64,000 bases of DNA from an uncultured Polaribacter sp. (GCA_943788865.1 CALSRX010000004.1:788258-852257), one strand, 5' to 3'; shown: positions 54,785 to 63,554, numbered from the stretch's first letter. Notes: generated by a model not told the origin, from the letters alone. Program-made: numbers and translations.

Positions 54785-55933
54785 TTAACTTTTTAAAGCT
54801 TTCCATTTCTTCAAAATCTCTTCTTCATTCATTAAAACTCCTTTTGGGTTCTTTTCAACTACATCTCTTTTTTCTTGGGTAATTGCATCAGAATACCACC
54901 AGTCGTGCATTTCTTTAACCGAAGTTTTTAAATCCCTAAAAGTTAGCCCTGCTGTTATTGCTTTTTTATTTGAAGCTCTAGATGAACCATAATTTTTTCC
55001 GATAGGAGGAATCCAAGGGACTAAATATTGTATACCATTTTTTTCTAAAAAATCATAATCATCAATGGCAACAATATTTGTATTAACATTAAAAGCTCCT
55101 TTGGCTTCATTAACAAACTCTAACATGGTTTGTTGATTTGTAGGCCCTACTATATTAAATTTACCAGTAAGTTTATTTTCAGCTAGTCTAATCATAAATT
55201 CAGCAACATCTCTAACATCTGCATATTGTACCAAATCTTCTTTTTTGCCAGGAACTAAAACATCACCACCTTTTGCTAAACGAATTGGCCAATGAATAAA
55301 TCGGTTGGTTTTATCTCCAGGACCAAACATATAGGTGGGTCTAGCAATAATCGTTCTATCTACTCCAAATGCTTTGATGGCTGCATTTTCTGAATTGGTT
55401 TTCATTACGCCATACCAATATTCTAATTTTTCGTCTGGATGATCTAAGGTTTCAGGTTCTTTTGTTAAGGTTACAGTTTCTTCGGTAATATGGTCTCCTA
55501 AATACGGATAATAAACTCCAGTTGATGAAATATATAAATAATATTTAACTCTATCTTTTAATAGTTCAGCTGTATCTGTAGTCCATTTAACATTTTGTCC
55601 AGAGTTGTCGATTACCAAATCCCATTCACCAGTTTCTAATGCTTTTAAATTGTTATTTCTATCTCCAATTAAATGTTCAACTTTATCAAATACTTCTGGA
55701 TGCACAGTAGATTTTGTTTTTCCTCTTGTAAAAATTGAAACTGAATGTCCTCTTTCTAAAGCATATTTAATTTGATGCGGTCCTAAAAAACTGGTTCCAC
55801 CTAAGATTAGGATTTTCATTTTTTTACTTTCTTCAGTATCACAAGCTAACAAACTTGTTCCTAAAAACGGAATTGCAATTCCGGCTGCGATACTTTTTTT
55901 GATAAAATCTCTTCTACTTTTAGAACTTTCCAT
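54785..55933 (-). CDS. Exported NAD-dependent epimerase/dehydratase family protein
   Basis: The 382-residue protein begins with a twin-arginine signal (SRRDFIKKSIAAGIAIPFLG) and a possible lipoprotein Cys31, so it is probably exported folded with its cofactor. A Rossmann domain follows: ILILGGTSFLGPHQIKYALE near 41-60 and SIFTRGKTK near 70. DLVIDNSGQNVKWTTDTAEL, YLYISSTGVYYPY and NSENAAIKAFG follow in the pattern of short-chain (isoflavone-reductase-like) dehydrogenases. The usual YxxxK is less clear. The substrate is unknown. It is monocistronic. Confidence 0.82.
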   Translation of the reverse strand: MESSKSRRDFIKKSIAAGIAIPFLGTSLLACDTEESKKMKILILGGTSFLGPHQIKYALERGHSVSIFTRGKTKSTVHPEVFDKVEHLIGDRNNNLKALETGEWDLVIDNSGQNVKWTTDTAELLKDRVKYYLYISSTGVYYPYLGDHITEETVTLTKEPETLDHPDEKLEYWYGVMKTNSENAAIKAFGVDRTIIARPTYMFGPGDKTNRFIHWPIRLAKGGDVLVPGKKEDLVQYADVRDVAEFMIRLAENKLTGKFNIVGPTNQQTMLEFVNEAKGAFNVNTNIVAIDDYDFLEKNGIQYLVPWIPPIGKNYGSSRASNKKAITAGLTFRDLKTSVKEMHDWWYSDAITQEKRDVVEKNPKGVLMNEEEILKKWKALKS

Positions 55934-56007
55934 GCAAGTAATTTTTGATAAATTAATTGGAAAGATAGAAATTATTTAAAAGAAATAAAAATTGATTTTT
56001 TTTTGAC

Positions 56008-56529
56008 TTAAAAGTATGCTGTTGGCGGTTCCCAAGTTTTGTCGCTTCCAACAATATTTCTTGGCGGACTAACAATTTCCATCCAAATAGGAATAACTTT
56101 TATCAATATATAACTCTCTTTTTTATTGGGATAAAATGATTTCCAAGTTTCTTTCCAATGCTTGTTTTTTTCTTGTTGATTGTCAACTAAAGTTGCTTTG
56201 CCGTGAATAGTTACGTAACCAGAATCATCTTTGTCTCTATAATAAATGGTGACCAACTTATTTTGTTTGATTTGTGCCACTTTTCTGCTTGTTGGATTTG
56301 TGCCAAACCATACCGCTAAATTTTCTTCTGGCGGAAAGGGATCCATCATTCTAACTCTAGAAATTCCGTTTTTATCTTGAGTAATCAATGCACAAATTCC
56401 GGTTGAATTCATGATTTCTTTTGCCGCTTTTATCAATACTTCTTTTGAGAAAGAAGTGTTTTTGGTTTGTGTAAACCCAACAAATGAAACTGAAAATAGT
56501 ATAAATAGGAGTAGATTTTTTTTTATCAT
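56008..56529 (-). CDS. Exported pyridoxamine 5'-phosphate oxidase-like (flavin-binding) protein
   Basis: The 173-residue protein has a signal peptide (MIKKNLLLFILFSVSFVGFTQ) and a split-barrel flavin-binding fold: GICALITQDKNGISRVRMMD near 43, NLAVWFGTNPTSRKVAQIKQ near 69, and KLVTIYYRDKDDSGYVTIHG near 91-110. It lacks the C-terminal signature of true PdxH. Such proteins bind FMN, F420 or haem and act on varied substrates; a secreted one is unusual. Its start overlaps the prmC stop by 4 bp (ATGA), so it is translationally coupled to prmC. Confidence 0.75.
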   Translation of the reverse strand: MIKKNLLLFILFSVSFVGFTQTKNTSFSKEVLIKAAKEIMNSTGICALITQDKNGISRVRMMDPFPPEENLAVWFGTNPTSRKVAQIKQNKLVTIYYRDKDDSGYVTIHGKATLVDNQQEKNKHWKETWKSFYPNKKESYILIKVIPIWMEIVSPPRNIVGSDKTWEPPTAYF

Positions 56530-57443
56530 AATACTGTAGATTTTGTCATTCTATCGTTTCCGAAAATATCTTTTCTTAATTCTGTTTGAAATCCTTTTTT
56601 AGTTAATAGACTTACAGTTTCATTCCCTAAATATTGATTGATTTCAAAATACAAAACACCATTTACTGTTAAGTGGTTTTTAGCTAATTCTGCTATTTTT
56701 TTATAAAATACTAAAGGGTTTTCGTCATCAACAAATAATGCCAAATGTGGTTCATTTTCTATAACGTTTGGCTGTATTTCTTTTTTTTCCAATTCACGAA
56801 CGTAAGGCGGATTGGAAACGATAATGTCAAACTGTTTGTCGTTGCGAGGAGTTTTCGACGTGGCAATCTCATTGCTATTTTGAGATTGCTTCATTTCATT
56901 CGCAATGACGTTTAGCGAGGTTGCTCTTAAAATATCTTGCTCAATAAAATTAATTTGAACATCATTTAATTCAGCATTTTCTTTTGCAATTTTGATTGCT
57001 TTTGATGAAATGTCAATTGTTGTAATGTCTGAGTTTGGTAAATTTTTAGCTAAAGCAATAGGGATGCATCCAGTACCTGTACCAATTTCTAAAATAGATA
57101 AAGAAGCGTTTTTTTTAGAATCATTTATAATCCATTGTACTAATTCTTCGGTTTCTGGCCTTGGAATTAAGGTATCTTTTGTAACTTTAAAAGGTAAGCC
57201 ATAAAATTCAGTTTCTCCTAAAATATACTGAATTGGTTCTTGATTTTTTAAACGTGATAATGAATTGTATAAGTGTTTGAATGTATCTTCGGAAATGCTT
57301 ACTTGATTGTTTAAAGCAACATCGATTCGTTGCAATCCAAGCTCTTTTTCTATCAATAAAAAAAAGAAAGAGTCAATTTCTGTTTGAGGAAAAACCGCTA
57401 ATAATTCTTTATTAAAATGATTTCTGAATTCTTTTATAAACAT
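56526..57443 (-). CDS. prmC: Peptide chain release factor N5-glutamine methyltransferase, with a repeat-derived 24-residue insert
   Basis: PrmC methylates the glutamine of the GGQ motif in release factors RF1 and RF2. The 305-residue protein has the N-terminal helical domain (EPIQYILGETEFYGLPF near 69-85), the SAM motif ILEIGTGTGCIPIALA at 117-132, and the catalytic NPPYV at 211-215 after FDIIVS. Family members are about 277-290 residues. Residues 179-202 (VIANEMKQSQ ... TPRND) do not belong to the fold and are encoded by a 72-bp palindromic repeat, still in frame, in the loop before the strand carrying NPPY. It overlaps the next gene by 4 bp and starts 1 bp after the GNAT gene. Confidence 0.92.
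   Translation of the reverse strand: MFIKEFRNHFNKELLAVFPQTEIDSFFFLLIEKELGLQRIDVALNNQVSISEDTFKHLYNSLSRLKNQEPIQYILGETEFYGLPFKVTKDTLIPRPETEELVQWIINDSKKNASLSILEIGTGTGCIPIALAKNLPNSDITTIDISSKAIKIAKENAELNDVQINFIEQDILRATSLNVIANEMKQSQNSNEIATSKTPRNDKQFDIIVSNPPYVRELEKKEIQPNVIENEPHLALFVDDENPLVFYKKIAELAKNHLTVNGVLYFEINQYLGNETVSLLTKKGFQTELRKDIFGNDRMTKSTVL
56838..56909 (-). repeat. 72-bp palindromic repeat inside prmC
   Basis: On the plus strand it starts GTCGTTGCGA and ends TCGCAATGAC, one mismatch short of perfect 10-bp terminal inverted repeats. Inside is a perfect 9-bp inverted repeat GCAATCTCA (56863-56871)/TGAGATTGC (56881-56889). Its length, a multiple of three, keeps the prmC frame open. Diverged half-copies occur in the intergenic field near 5456-5490. 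Confidence 0.85.
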
Positions 57444-57444
57444 G

Positions 57445-57936
57445 TTATAAATCTTTTAACATCCAAACATTACAAGAATAATGTCCGGTGTTTCCTACAG
57501 GTTTATCTAGAGAGATAAAGCCGTTTTTTTTATACAAAGCTGTTGCAGCATGCATGTACGGCATGGTTTCTAAATAGCATTTTTCGAACCCAAATTCTTT
57601 GGCTTTTTGTAAACAAGCGGTTATCATTTTACTTCCTAAACCTAAACCTCTTGCTTCTGGTAAAAAGTACATTTTTTGAAATTCGCAAATGCTCCCTTCA
57701 TAATTGTCAAGTTGAGCAACACCAGCTCCGCCAATAATTTTTCCATCAAGGTCAATTACATAATAGGCAGAAGTAGGTTTGTTGTAGGTTTCAAACATGT
57801 CATCTAGGGCTTTATCTTCATATGCTGTACCAACTTTTGGAACTCCAAATTCAATTAAAACATCTCTGATTACTTTTTTAATCTGCTGATTGTCTTTTGA
57901 TTGAATCTCTCTAAGTATCGGTTGTTTTGTTTTCAC
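57445..57936 (-). CDS. GNAT family N-acetyltransferase
   Basis: The 163-residue protein has the GNAT fold: VIDLDGKIIGGAGVAQLDNY at about 61-80, the acetyl-CoA-binding motif A with MYFLPEARGLGLGSKMI near 89-105 (R-x-x-G-x-G/A pattern in EARGLGLG), and ETMPYMHAATALYKKNGFIS near 139. The acceptor is unknown. Because it ends 1 bp before prmC, it is probably co-transcribed with it, and protein modification is one possible theme. Confidence 0.88.
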   Translation of the reverse strand: MKTKQPILREIQSKDNQQIKKVIRDVLIEFGVPKVGTAYEDKALDDMFETYNKPTSAYYVIDLDGKIIGGAGVAQLDNYEGSICEFQKMYFLPEARGLGLGSKMITACLQKAKEFGFEKCYLETMPYMHAATALYKKNGFISLDKPVGNTGHYSCNVWMLKDL

Positions 57937-57954
57937 TTTAATACACTATTTTTG
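57927..57954 (+). promoter_or_regulatory. Promoter for the ribD operon
   Basis: A TTG at 57927-57929 and TATTTTTG (TAnnTTTG) at 57947-57954 are separated by 17 bp, and the ATG of ribD lies 31 bp beyond. This is one of the best matches in the window to the Flavobacteriia consensus. Confidence 0.6.
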
Positions 57955-57985
57955 CAGGAGCAAGTTATCATTTTTAATTAAAATA

Positions 57986-59038
57986 ATGCACATTTCTAAA
58001 CACGAAAAATACATGCAACGTTGTTTGCAAATCGCTAAAAACGGTATTGGATCTACACGTCCAAATCCGTCTGTTGGCGCTGTTGTTGTGTTGAATGATG
58101 AAATTATTGGAGAAGGGTATACAAGTGCATACGGAGAAAGTCATGCAGAGGTAAATGCTATCAATGCAGTAAAGGATAAAACATTGTTAAATGAGGCTAC
58201 TATCTATGTCACTTTAGAGCCTTGTTCTCATGTTGGAAAAACACCGCCCTGTGCAGATTTAATTGTAAAACATCAATTTAAGAATGTAATTGTTGGCTGT
58301 GTAGACACTAATAGTTTAGTTGCAGGTAAAGGAATAGAACGCTTAAAAGGTGCAGGAATTAATGTGGTGGTTGGTGTTTTAGAAACTGAATGTTTGGAGC
58401 ATCATAAACGTTTTTTTACAGTTCAGAATAAAAAGCGTCCCTATATTATTTTAAAGTGGGCAGAAACTAAAAATGGATTTATTGCTCCTTTAAAAAGAGA
58501 TGATAAAAATCCGGTTTGGATTTCAAATCAATATTCTCAACAATTGGTGCACAAATGGAGAAGTGAAGAGCACGCTATTTTAGTTGGAACAAATACGGTT
58601 ATTGAAGACAATCCGAGATTGACTGTGAGAAGTTGGAGCGGAAATAATCCGATTAGAATTGTGTTGGATAGAAATTTAAGAATTCCGAAAACAGCATCTA
58701 TTTTTGATGAGTCTGTAAAAACAATTGTTTTTACAGAAACAAGAATGGTGCATCAAGATTCAAGAGAATCTTTAATTTTTGAAATAATTGATTTTTCGAA
58801 ACAACTTGCTCAACAAATTTGTGATATGTTGTGTAAACATCAAATTCAGTCTTTAATTATTGAAGGAGGAACGCAAACAGTACAAACTTTTATAGATGCA
58901 GGTTTGTGGGATGAAGCTAGAATTTTTATAGTTAAAAAGGAGTTTGTAGACGGAATTAACGCTCCACTTGTTTCTGGTAAATTAGTTTCAGAAAACACAA
59001 TAAAAGGTGATGTTTTAAAAATAGTAAAGAATGATTAA
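57986..59038 (+). CDS. ribD: Bifunctional riboflavin biosynthesis deaminase/reductase RibD
   Basis: It carries out the second and third steps of riboflavin synthesis: deamination of the pyrimidine from GTP cyclohydrolase II, then NADPH reduction of its sugar. The 350-residue protein has an N-terminal deaminase domain with zinc ligands His53 (with catalytic Glu55 in SHAEVNAIN), Cys80 (LEPCSH) and Cys89 (TPPCADL). The C-terminal reductase domain begins with RPYILKWAETKNGFI-like sequence near 151 and contains EHAILVGTNTVIEDNP and SLIIEGGTQTVQTFID near 290-305. It leads an operon with HAD, EamA and YigZ genes whose reading frames overlap. Confidence 0.95.
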   Translation: MHISKHEKYMQRCLQIAKNGIGSTRPNPSVGAVVVLNDEIIGEGYTSAYGESHAEVNAINAVKDKTLLNEATIYVTLEPCSHVGKTPPCADLIVKHQFKNVIVGCVDTNSLVAGKGIERLKGAGINVVVGVLETECLEHHKRFFTVQNKKRPYIILKWAETKNGFIAPLKRDDKNPVWISNQYSQQLVHKWRSEEHAILVGTNTVIEDNPRLTVRSWSGNNPIRIVLDRNLRIPKTASIFDESVKTIVFTETRMVHQDSRESLIFEIIDFSKQLAQQICDMLCKHQIQSLIIEGGTQTVQTFIDAGLWDEARIFIVKKEFVDGINAPLVSGKLVSENTIKGDVLKIVKND

Positions 59039-59642
59039 AAACATCATTTTTGATTTTGGAGATATTTTTCTAAACTTAGATAAAAATGCAACTTTTGTCG
59101 CGTTAGAGAAATTAGGAGTAAATGAAATTACTAATGAAATGATGTTAATTGCACATCAGTATGAAAAAGGAGAAATTACTACAGATAATTTTGTGAATTA
59201 TTTTAATGATACATTTGATATTTCTAAAGAAGAATTGGTTTTTGCATGGAATGCAATTTTATTAGATTTTCCAAACCATCGATTGCAATTTTTAAAACAA
59301 TTGGCTGCAAGTAAAAAGTATCGATTATTTTTATTGAGTAACACCAATGAGTTGCATATTTCTTGGGTGCAACATCAGTGGGGAGAAGAGCTGTATACTG
59401 AATTTAAAAATTGTTTTGAACAGTTTTATTTGTCACACGAAATACATTTTAGAAAACCCAATTCAGATATTTATAAATATGTGTTGCAAGAAAATAAGTT
59501 AAATGCTGTAGAAACTTTTTTTATTGATGACACCAAAGAAAATACGGATGCTGCAGAGAGATTAGGAATACAAACTTGGAATTTAATTCCAGCTAAAGAA
59601 GATGTTGTAGATTTATTAACTAAAAAGGAATTTAAAGCGTGA
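59031..59642 (+). CDS. HAD family hydrolase
   Basis: The 203-residue HAD-IA type phosphatase has nucleophile Asp8 in IIFDFGDIFLNLD (the second Asp of DxD is Gly, as in several family members), a cap, LLSNTNELHISWV near 103 (motif II Ser/Thr), the Lys in HFRKPNSDIYKYVL near 149, and the acidic ETFFIDDTKENTDAAERLG near 165. Substrate unknown; a phosphatase step of the riboflavin pathway that lacks a dedicated enzyme in many bacteria is an attractive idea given that it overlaps ribD by 8 bp, but that is inference. Confidence 0.88.
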   Translation: MIKNIIFDFGDIFLNLDKNATFVALEKLGVNEITNEMMLIAHQYEKGEITTDNFVNYFNDTFDISKEELVFAWNAILLDFPNHRLQFLKQLAASKKYRLFLLSNTNELHISWVQHQWGEELYTEFKNCFEQFYLSHEIHFRKPNSDIYKYVLQENKLNAVETFFIDDTKENTDAAERLGIQTWNLIPAKEDVVDLLTKKEFKA

Positions 59643-60502
59643 TTTATTTACTGTTAAGTATTGTTTTTTCAACATTGATATTTGTTATTTTTAAATACTT
59701 TGATGTTTTTAAAATAGATACTTTAAAAGCCATAATTGTAAACTATGTTGTTGCTTTTATCTTAGGGTTTGTACTTGCTGAAATTGATTTTTCTGTAAAA
59801 GAGCTACCAAATCTACCTTGGTTTTTTGGGGCAATTACGTTGGGTTTGCTATTTGTTTCTATCTTTTTTGTGATGGCATTAACAGCGCAGCGAAACGGCG
59901 TTTCTGTGGTTTCGGTAGCAGGAAAAATGTCGGTGGTGATTCCAATAATTTTTGGAGTTGTTTTATACAATGAGTCTTTGTCAGCTATAAAAATAATTGG
60001 AATTGTTTTAGCAATAATTGCCGTGTATTTGGCATCGGTAAAAGAAGATTTAAAAAAACATGAGAAAGCTGGATTGGTTTTGCCAGCTATCCTTTTTTTA
60101 GGCTCAGGTGCTATTGATACTATCCTGAAATTTGTCGAAATTAATTATGTAAAAGAAAATGAAGTTTCACTTTTTTCAGGAAGCTTATTTGGATTTGCTG
60201 CACTTTTTGGATTGCTCATTTTAGGATTTAAAACCATTCGAAAAAGAGAGGCATTTGGAATTAAAAATGTCATTGCAGGAATTGTATTAGGAGTTCCAAA
60301 TTACTACTCAATTGTATTTTTGATAAAAGCATTGCAAAATAAAAACTTAGAAAGTTCAACCTTGTTTACCATTAATAATGTCGGAATTGTAGTAGTTTCT
60401 ACATTAATTGGTTTGTTGCTTTTTAAAGAGTCGTTTAGTTTGAAAAATAAAATCGGAATTGCATTGGCAATAACCGGAATCATTTTAGTTGCAATTGCTT
60501 GA
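59639..60502 (+). CDS. EamA/DMT family transporter
   Basis: The 287-residue protein has about ten hydrophobic segments in two EamA repeats, for example ILGFVLAEIDFSVK, FGAITLGLLFVSIFFVMALT, VVIPIIFGVVLYNESLSAIK near 100-119, and the repeat VVVSTLIGLLLFKESFSLKN near the C-terminus. The xxxxNESLS and LFKESFS elements mark the two halves. DMT transporters export amino acids, nucleosides or other metabolites; the substrate is unknown. It overlaps the HAD gene by 4 bp and the next gene by 1 base, so it is translationally coupled to both. Confidence 0.9.
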   Translation: MIYLLLSIVFSTLIFVIFKYFDVFKIDTLKAIIVNYVVAFILGFVLAEIDFSVKELPNLPWFFGAITLGLLFVSIFFVMALTAQRNGVSVVSVAGKMSVVIPIIFGVVLYNESLSAIKIIGIVLAIIAVYLASVKEDLKKHEKAGLVLPAILFLGSGAIDTILKFVEINYVKENEVSLFSGSLFGFAALFGLLILGFKTIRKREAFGIKNVIAGIVLGVPNYYSIVFLIKALQNKNLESSTLFTINNVGIVVVSTLIGLLLFKESFSLKNKIGIALAITGIILVAIA

Positions 60503-61107
60503 TGGAAGATACCTATAAAACTATAGAAAAACAATCAGAAGAAACACTGTTTAAAGATCGAAATAGTAAGTTTTTTGGATATGCTTTTCCGGTTTTAAAT
60601 GAAGAGGATATTAAAAATGCGCTAGAAGAATTGAAAAAGAAACATCATTCTGCAAGACATTTTTGCTATGCTTGGCAATTGGGAGTTGAAGCCATTTCTT
60701 ATCGTGCAAATGATGATGGAGAACCTAATAATTCAGCAGGCATGCCAATTTATGGACAAATTCAGGCTTTTGAGGTGACCAATATTTTAATTGTTTCTGT
60801 CCGTTATTTTGGAGGCACTAAACTATGTGTTGGTGGACTGATCAATGCCTATAAAAATTCTGCACAATTAGCATTGGAAGCTTCGAAAATTATTACCAAA
60901 ACAATAAATATTCAATTTCAATTATCTTTTGGTTACGATGTAATGAATAAGGTAATGCGTATTGTCAAGGAAAAACAATTAACGTTAGTTTCTCAAACTT
61001 TAGAATTAGATTGTCAATACATTATTTCAGTTCGTAAAAAAGAAGCTGAAGCAATTTTAGAAATCTTTACCAGCCTGTATAAAGTAGAAGTTAAAAGATT
61101 AGATTAA
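60502..61107 (+). CDS. YigZ/IMPACT family protein
   Basis: The protein belongs to the YigZ/IMPACT family: FKDRNSKFFGYAFPV near 17-31, LKKKHHSARHFCYAWQLG near 44-61, ANDDGEPNNSAGMPIYGQI near 70, and VSVRYFGGTKLCVGGLINAY near 96. The family is thought to bind nucleic acid or regulate translation; a function is not firmly established. I chose ATG 60502, whose A is shared with the preceding TGA stop (TGATG), over the TTG one codon earlier. It is the last gene of the ribD operon and is convergent with the thioesterase gene, sharing 9 bp at their ends. Confidence 0.9.
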   Translation: MEDTYKTIEKQSEETLFKDRNSKFFGYAFPVLNEEDIKNALEELKKKHHSARHFCYAWQLGVEAISYRANDDGEPNNSAGMPIYGQIQAFEVTNILIVSVRYFGGTKLCVGGLINAYKNSAQLALEASKIITKTINIQFQLSFGYDVMNKVMRIVKEKQLTLVSQTLELDCQYIISVRKKEAEAILEIFTSLYKVEVKRLD

Positions 61108-61494
61108 TTTTTCTAAAATATAATCCGGACAACGCATTGGTTTATTTGTTTTCATATTGATAAAAGCTAACATTGTATATCCGGTTGTTAAAAGTTCTTT
61201 TTTTTGATTGAAAATTTCGTACTCAAACTCAATCTTAACAGTAGGAATTTTTTTTAATGTAGTTTTTACCGTAATTTCATCGTCGAACTCAGCCGATTTT
61301 TTAAAATTGCATTGTAAAGATACAACTGGAAGCATTACATTATTTTCTTCCATGTTTTTATAAGAAATACCGAAAGACCTTAGCCAGTCTATTCTTCCGA
61401 TTTCAAAAAACTGCGCGTAGTTACCATGATAAACAACACCCATTTGGTCTGTTTCTCCGTAACGTATTCTAAATGAGATAGATTGTGTAAACAA
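61099..61494 (-). CDS. Acyl-CoA thioesterase (4HBT/YbgC-like)
   Basis: The 131-residue hotdog-fold protein shows the 4-hydroxybenzoyl-CoA thioesterase pattern: RYGETDQMGVVYHGNYAQFF at about 11-30, with the active-site Asp in TDQMGVVYH and the adjacent acyl-CoA-binding YHGNYAQFFEIGRIDWLR. It hydrolyses acyl-CoA thioesters in the cytoplasm. The YbgC name would imply a Tol-Pal link that the context here does not show. It is convergent with the YigZ gene. Confidence 0.9.
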   Translation of the reverse strand: MFTQSISFRIRYGETDQMGVVYHGNYAQFFEIGRIDWLRSFGISYKNMEENNVMLPVVSLQCNFKKSAEFDDEITVKTTLKKIPTVKIEFEYEIFNQKKELLTTGYTMLAFINMKTNKPMRCPDYILEKLI

Positions 61495-61665
61495 GAATTT
61501 TATTTTTTTGTGGTTCTTACTTTACGAAAAAAAAAATTAATAATCAATAGCAATTTCATTTTTTTATACTGAATTTTATTCACACTTTTGTAAGGCTCTT
61601 TTGAAAAGGTAAAAAAACCAAAATATAGAGCAAATTAATTAACCCAATTATCTGCATAAATAAGA

Positions 61666-63094
61666 ATGACTAAAACTGCTGACTCAGTTTGGAATGAGTG
61701 CCTCTCTTTTATTAAAGACAATATAAAACCGCAAGCATATAAAACTTGGTTTGAACCTATCAAACCAATTAAAATTTCTGGCGAAGCTTTAACAATTCAG
61801 GTACCTAGTAAATTCTTTTATGAGTGGTTAGAAGAGCATTACATTAAATTACTTAGAGTTTCTTTGCAGAGAGAGTTAGGAAAAGAAGCAAAGTTAATTT
61901 ACGATGTACGTATGGAAAATACGTATAGCAGTAATAGCCCACAGACTGTAAAAATACCAAGTTCTAATAGAGACCCATTAAAACCACAAAGAGTTACGGT
62001 TCCTTTAGAAACTAAAGATAGAGAGTTGAGAAACCCATTTGTAATCCCAGGATTTGCAAAAAGTAAAAATAGAATCTCAACTAAATCCAAATTACAATTT
62101 TAATAATTTTGTTGAAGGAGATTCAAATCGTTTAGCGCGTTCTGCAGGAATGGCTGTTGCCAACAAACCTGGTGGAACTTCTTTCAATCCGTTGTTGATT
62201 TATGGTGGAGTAGGATTAGGAAAAACACATATTGCACATGCAATTGGAGTAGATATCAAAGATAAATACCCAGACAAAACTGTGTTGTATATATCGTCAG
62301 AAAAATTTACACAACAGTTTATAGACTCTGTAAAGTCAAACACGAGAAACGATTTTATTCATTTTTATCAAATGATTGATGTGCTGATTATTGATGATGT
62401 ACAATTTTTATCGGGTAAAACTGGAACTCAAGATGTATTCTTCCATATATTTAATCATTTACATCAAAATGGAAAGCAAGTAATTCTAACTTCAGATAAA
62501 GCTCCTGTAGATATGCAAGATATCGAACAGCGTTTATTATCTCGTTTTAAATGGGGATTGTCTGCTGAATTACAGGCGCCAGATTATGAAACTAGAATTT
62601 CTATTCTTCAAAATAAATTGTTTAGAGACGGAGTAGAAATGCCAGAAGATATTGTAGAATATATTGCAAAGAATATCAAATCTAATGTTCGTGAATTAGA
62701 AGGTGTTATAATTTCTATGATTGCTCAAGCATCATTTAATAGAAGAGAATATACGTTAGAATTAGCAAGACAAATTGTAGATAAGTTTGTAAAGAACACC
62801 AAAAAAGAAGTTTCTATAGATTACATTCAAAAAGTAGTTTCTAAATACTTTGATATGGATGTGGCAACACTGCAATCTAAAACAAGAAAACGTCATATTG
62901 TTCAAGCACGTCAATTAGCGATGTTTTTCGCGAAAAGAATGACCAAGTCATCTTTAGCTAGTATTGGTTCACAAATTGGTCATAGAGATCATGCAACCGT
63001 TTTACATGCTTGTAAAACAGTAGATAACTTAACGGAAACTGATAAGCAATTCAGAAAATACGTTGATGATTTAACCAAGAAGTTAACTTTCTAA
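61666..63094 (+). CDS. dnaA: Chromosomal replication initiator DnaA, interrupted by a +1 frameshift
   Basis: DnaA binds boxes at the origin, opens it with ATP and loads the helicase. From ATG 61666 the first frame covers domain I (VWNECLSFIKDNIKPQAYKT, then WFEPIKPIKISGEALTIQVP) and the linker, reaches NPFVIPG, then leaves the frame and stops at 62103. The other frame continues QKVKIESQLNPNYNFNNFVE, Walker A GGVGLGKTHIAHAIG, Walker B VLIIDDVQFLSG, sensor and domain IV with GHRDHATVLHACK, to 63094. Deleting one T of the TTT at 62053-62055 restores NPFVIPGLQKVKIESQLNPN and a 475-residue protein; the span is one base over a multiple of three. As the gene is essential, a sequencing error is the simplest reading. 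Confidence 0.9.
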
Positions 63095-63104
63095 ACTTCA
63101 AATT

Positions 63105-63554
63105 ATGAGAATTTTAATGGTTTGCTTGGGGAATATTTGCCGTTCTCCATTGGCAGAAGGTATTTTGCAATCAAAAGTATCAGCAGATGTAAAAGTAGAT
63201 TCAGCAGGTACAGCAGCTTATCATGTAGGAGAGTTGCCAGATAGTCGCTCTATTGCTGTGGCTAAAAAATATGGAATCGATTTAACAAATCAACGTGCAA
63301 GAAAATTTACAGTAAATGATTTTGATACTTTCGATTTGATTTATGCTATGGATGAAAGTAATTATCAGGATATTTTAACATTAGCAAGAAATACTGAAGA
63401 GAAGCTAAAGGTTAAACTTATTTTAAATGAAGTTGACCTAAATTCAAATCAAAGTGTTCCAGATCCTTATTATGGAGGAAACAACGGTTTTGAAAATGTT
63501 TACCAACTATTAGATGAAGCCTGTCAAATTATTGCCAATAAAATAGAAGAGTAA
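63105..63554 (+). CDS. Low-molecular-weight protein-tyrosine phosphatase
   Basis: The 149-residue protein has the signature loop Cys7-x5-Arg13 in MVCLGNICRSPLAEG and the catalytic Asp in VPDPYYGG near 117. Together with the middle motif GTAAYHVGELPDSRSI these are the standard family features. It hydrolyses phosphotyrosine and possibly phosphoarginine. It is 10 bp after dnaA and shares one base (TAATG) with the next gene; this dnaA–phosphatase–methylase order occurs widely in Flavobacteriia, to my knowledge. Confidence 0.93.
   Translation: MRILMVCLGNICRSPLAEGILQSKVSADVKVDSAGTAAYHVGELPDSRSIAVAKKYGIDLTNQRARKFTVNDFDTFDLIYAMDESNYQDILTLARNTEEKLKVKLILNEVDLNSNQSVPDPYYGGNNGFENVYQLLDEACQIIANKIEE

Noticed and set aside
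61495-61665. Replication origin upstream of dnaA
   Set aside because: The stretch is AT-rich but I see no run of TTATCCACA-type DnaA boxes, and Bacteroidota origins are often elsewhere.
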